A stretch of 64,000 nucleotides of DNA from Pseudohoeflea suaedae (GTDB lineage: Bacteria > Pseudomonadota > Alphaproteobacteria > Rhizobiales > Rhizobiaceae): the NCBI RefSeq assembly GCF_004354915.1, contig NZ_SMSI01000001.1, positions 992,001-1,056,000 on the forward strand. Direction: 5' to 3'. The first letter of the stretch is position 1; every line of letters begins with the position of its first letter. Shown in pieces: positions 63,907 through 64,000 of this stretch. Under the pieces are notes generated by a model. The model had not been told where the DNA came from, made no database searches, and saw nothing but the letters and a program-made list of their open reading frames with translations. The translations under genes were made by a program, and so were the position numbers.

Positions 63907-64000
63907 GATAGGGAAAAGCTATCGATAAAATACAAAAATACAATTGGAAATTATCGAGACGATCCCTCATTGTCATCCGCGCGAGAAGTCGCGCGAGAGG

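Overview
The window looks like GC-rich alphaproteobacterial DNA of the order Rhizobiales (Hyphomicrobiales). It carries a Mesorhizobium-type vitamin B6 degradation cluster. It also has a citrate-hydroxamate siderophore locus whose promoters hold TGA-N9-TCA boxes, the iron-responsive operator read by RirA in rhizobia, and an RhtX-type siderophore importer. The species cannot be named from the sequence alone.

Layout. Positions 1-13,703 hold vitamin B6 catabolism in two plus-strand runs. The first ends a decarboxylase, then gives 4-pyridoxate dehydrogenase, an FHMPC 5-dehydrogenase-like enzyme and a TRAP transporter. The second gives a BMP-type ABC importer followed by 4-pyridoxolactonase, pyridoxamine-pyruvate transaminase and pyridoxal 4-dehydrogenase. 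The two transporters sit beside different halves of the pathway, which suggests that each feeds its own half. From 13,961 to 18,968 there is a complete dipeptide/oligopeptide-type ABC transporter.

Positions 19,065-31,621 form a catabolic island on the minus strand. Five genes (FAD oxidoreductase, aminotransferase, ALDH7-like dehydrogenase, D-2-hydroxyglutarate dehydrogenase, DUF1338/HglS) reconstruct the route from pipecolate through 2-aminoadipate, 2-oxoadipate and D-2-hydroxyglutarate to 2-oxoglutarate. They are flanked by a GntR regulator, a LysR regulator and an SsuA/NMT1-type ABC importer. A decayed MauG-type peroxidase remnant follows at 31.7 kb.

Positions 33.2-35.9 kb are AT-rich and poorly coding. 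They hold orphan ORFs and a 660-bp IS5-derived element with a passenger ORF. Positions 35,924-47,465 are an aerobactin-like siderophore locus: biosynthesis genes, a putative exporter, a ferric-siderophore reductase, a TonB receptor and RhtX. It is probably under RirA control.

Positions 47.5-56.6 kb are surface and accessory DNA: an acetyltransferase, a repeat-rich autotransporter, an IalB-like protein, and an intact IS3-family element that has cut genes on both sides. Next to it lie an unknown HEPN-like protein and a tRNA-Gln gene. From 57 kb to the end is core chromosome: ppx/gppA-like, rlmE, a Tat-exported MBL-fold hydrolase, guaB, a MAPEG protein and oxyR.
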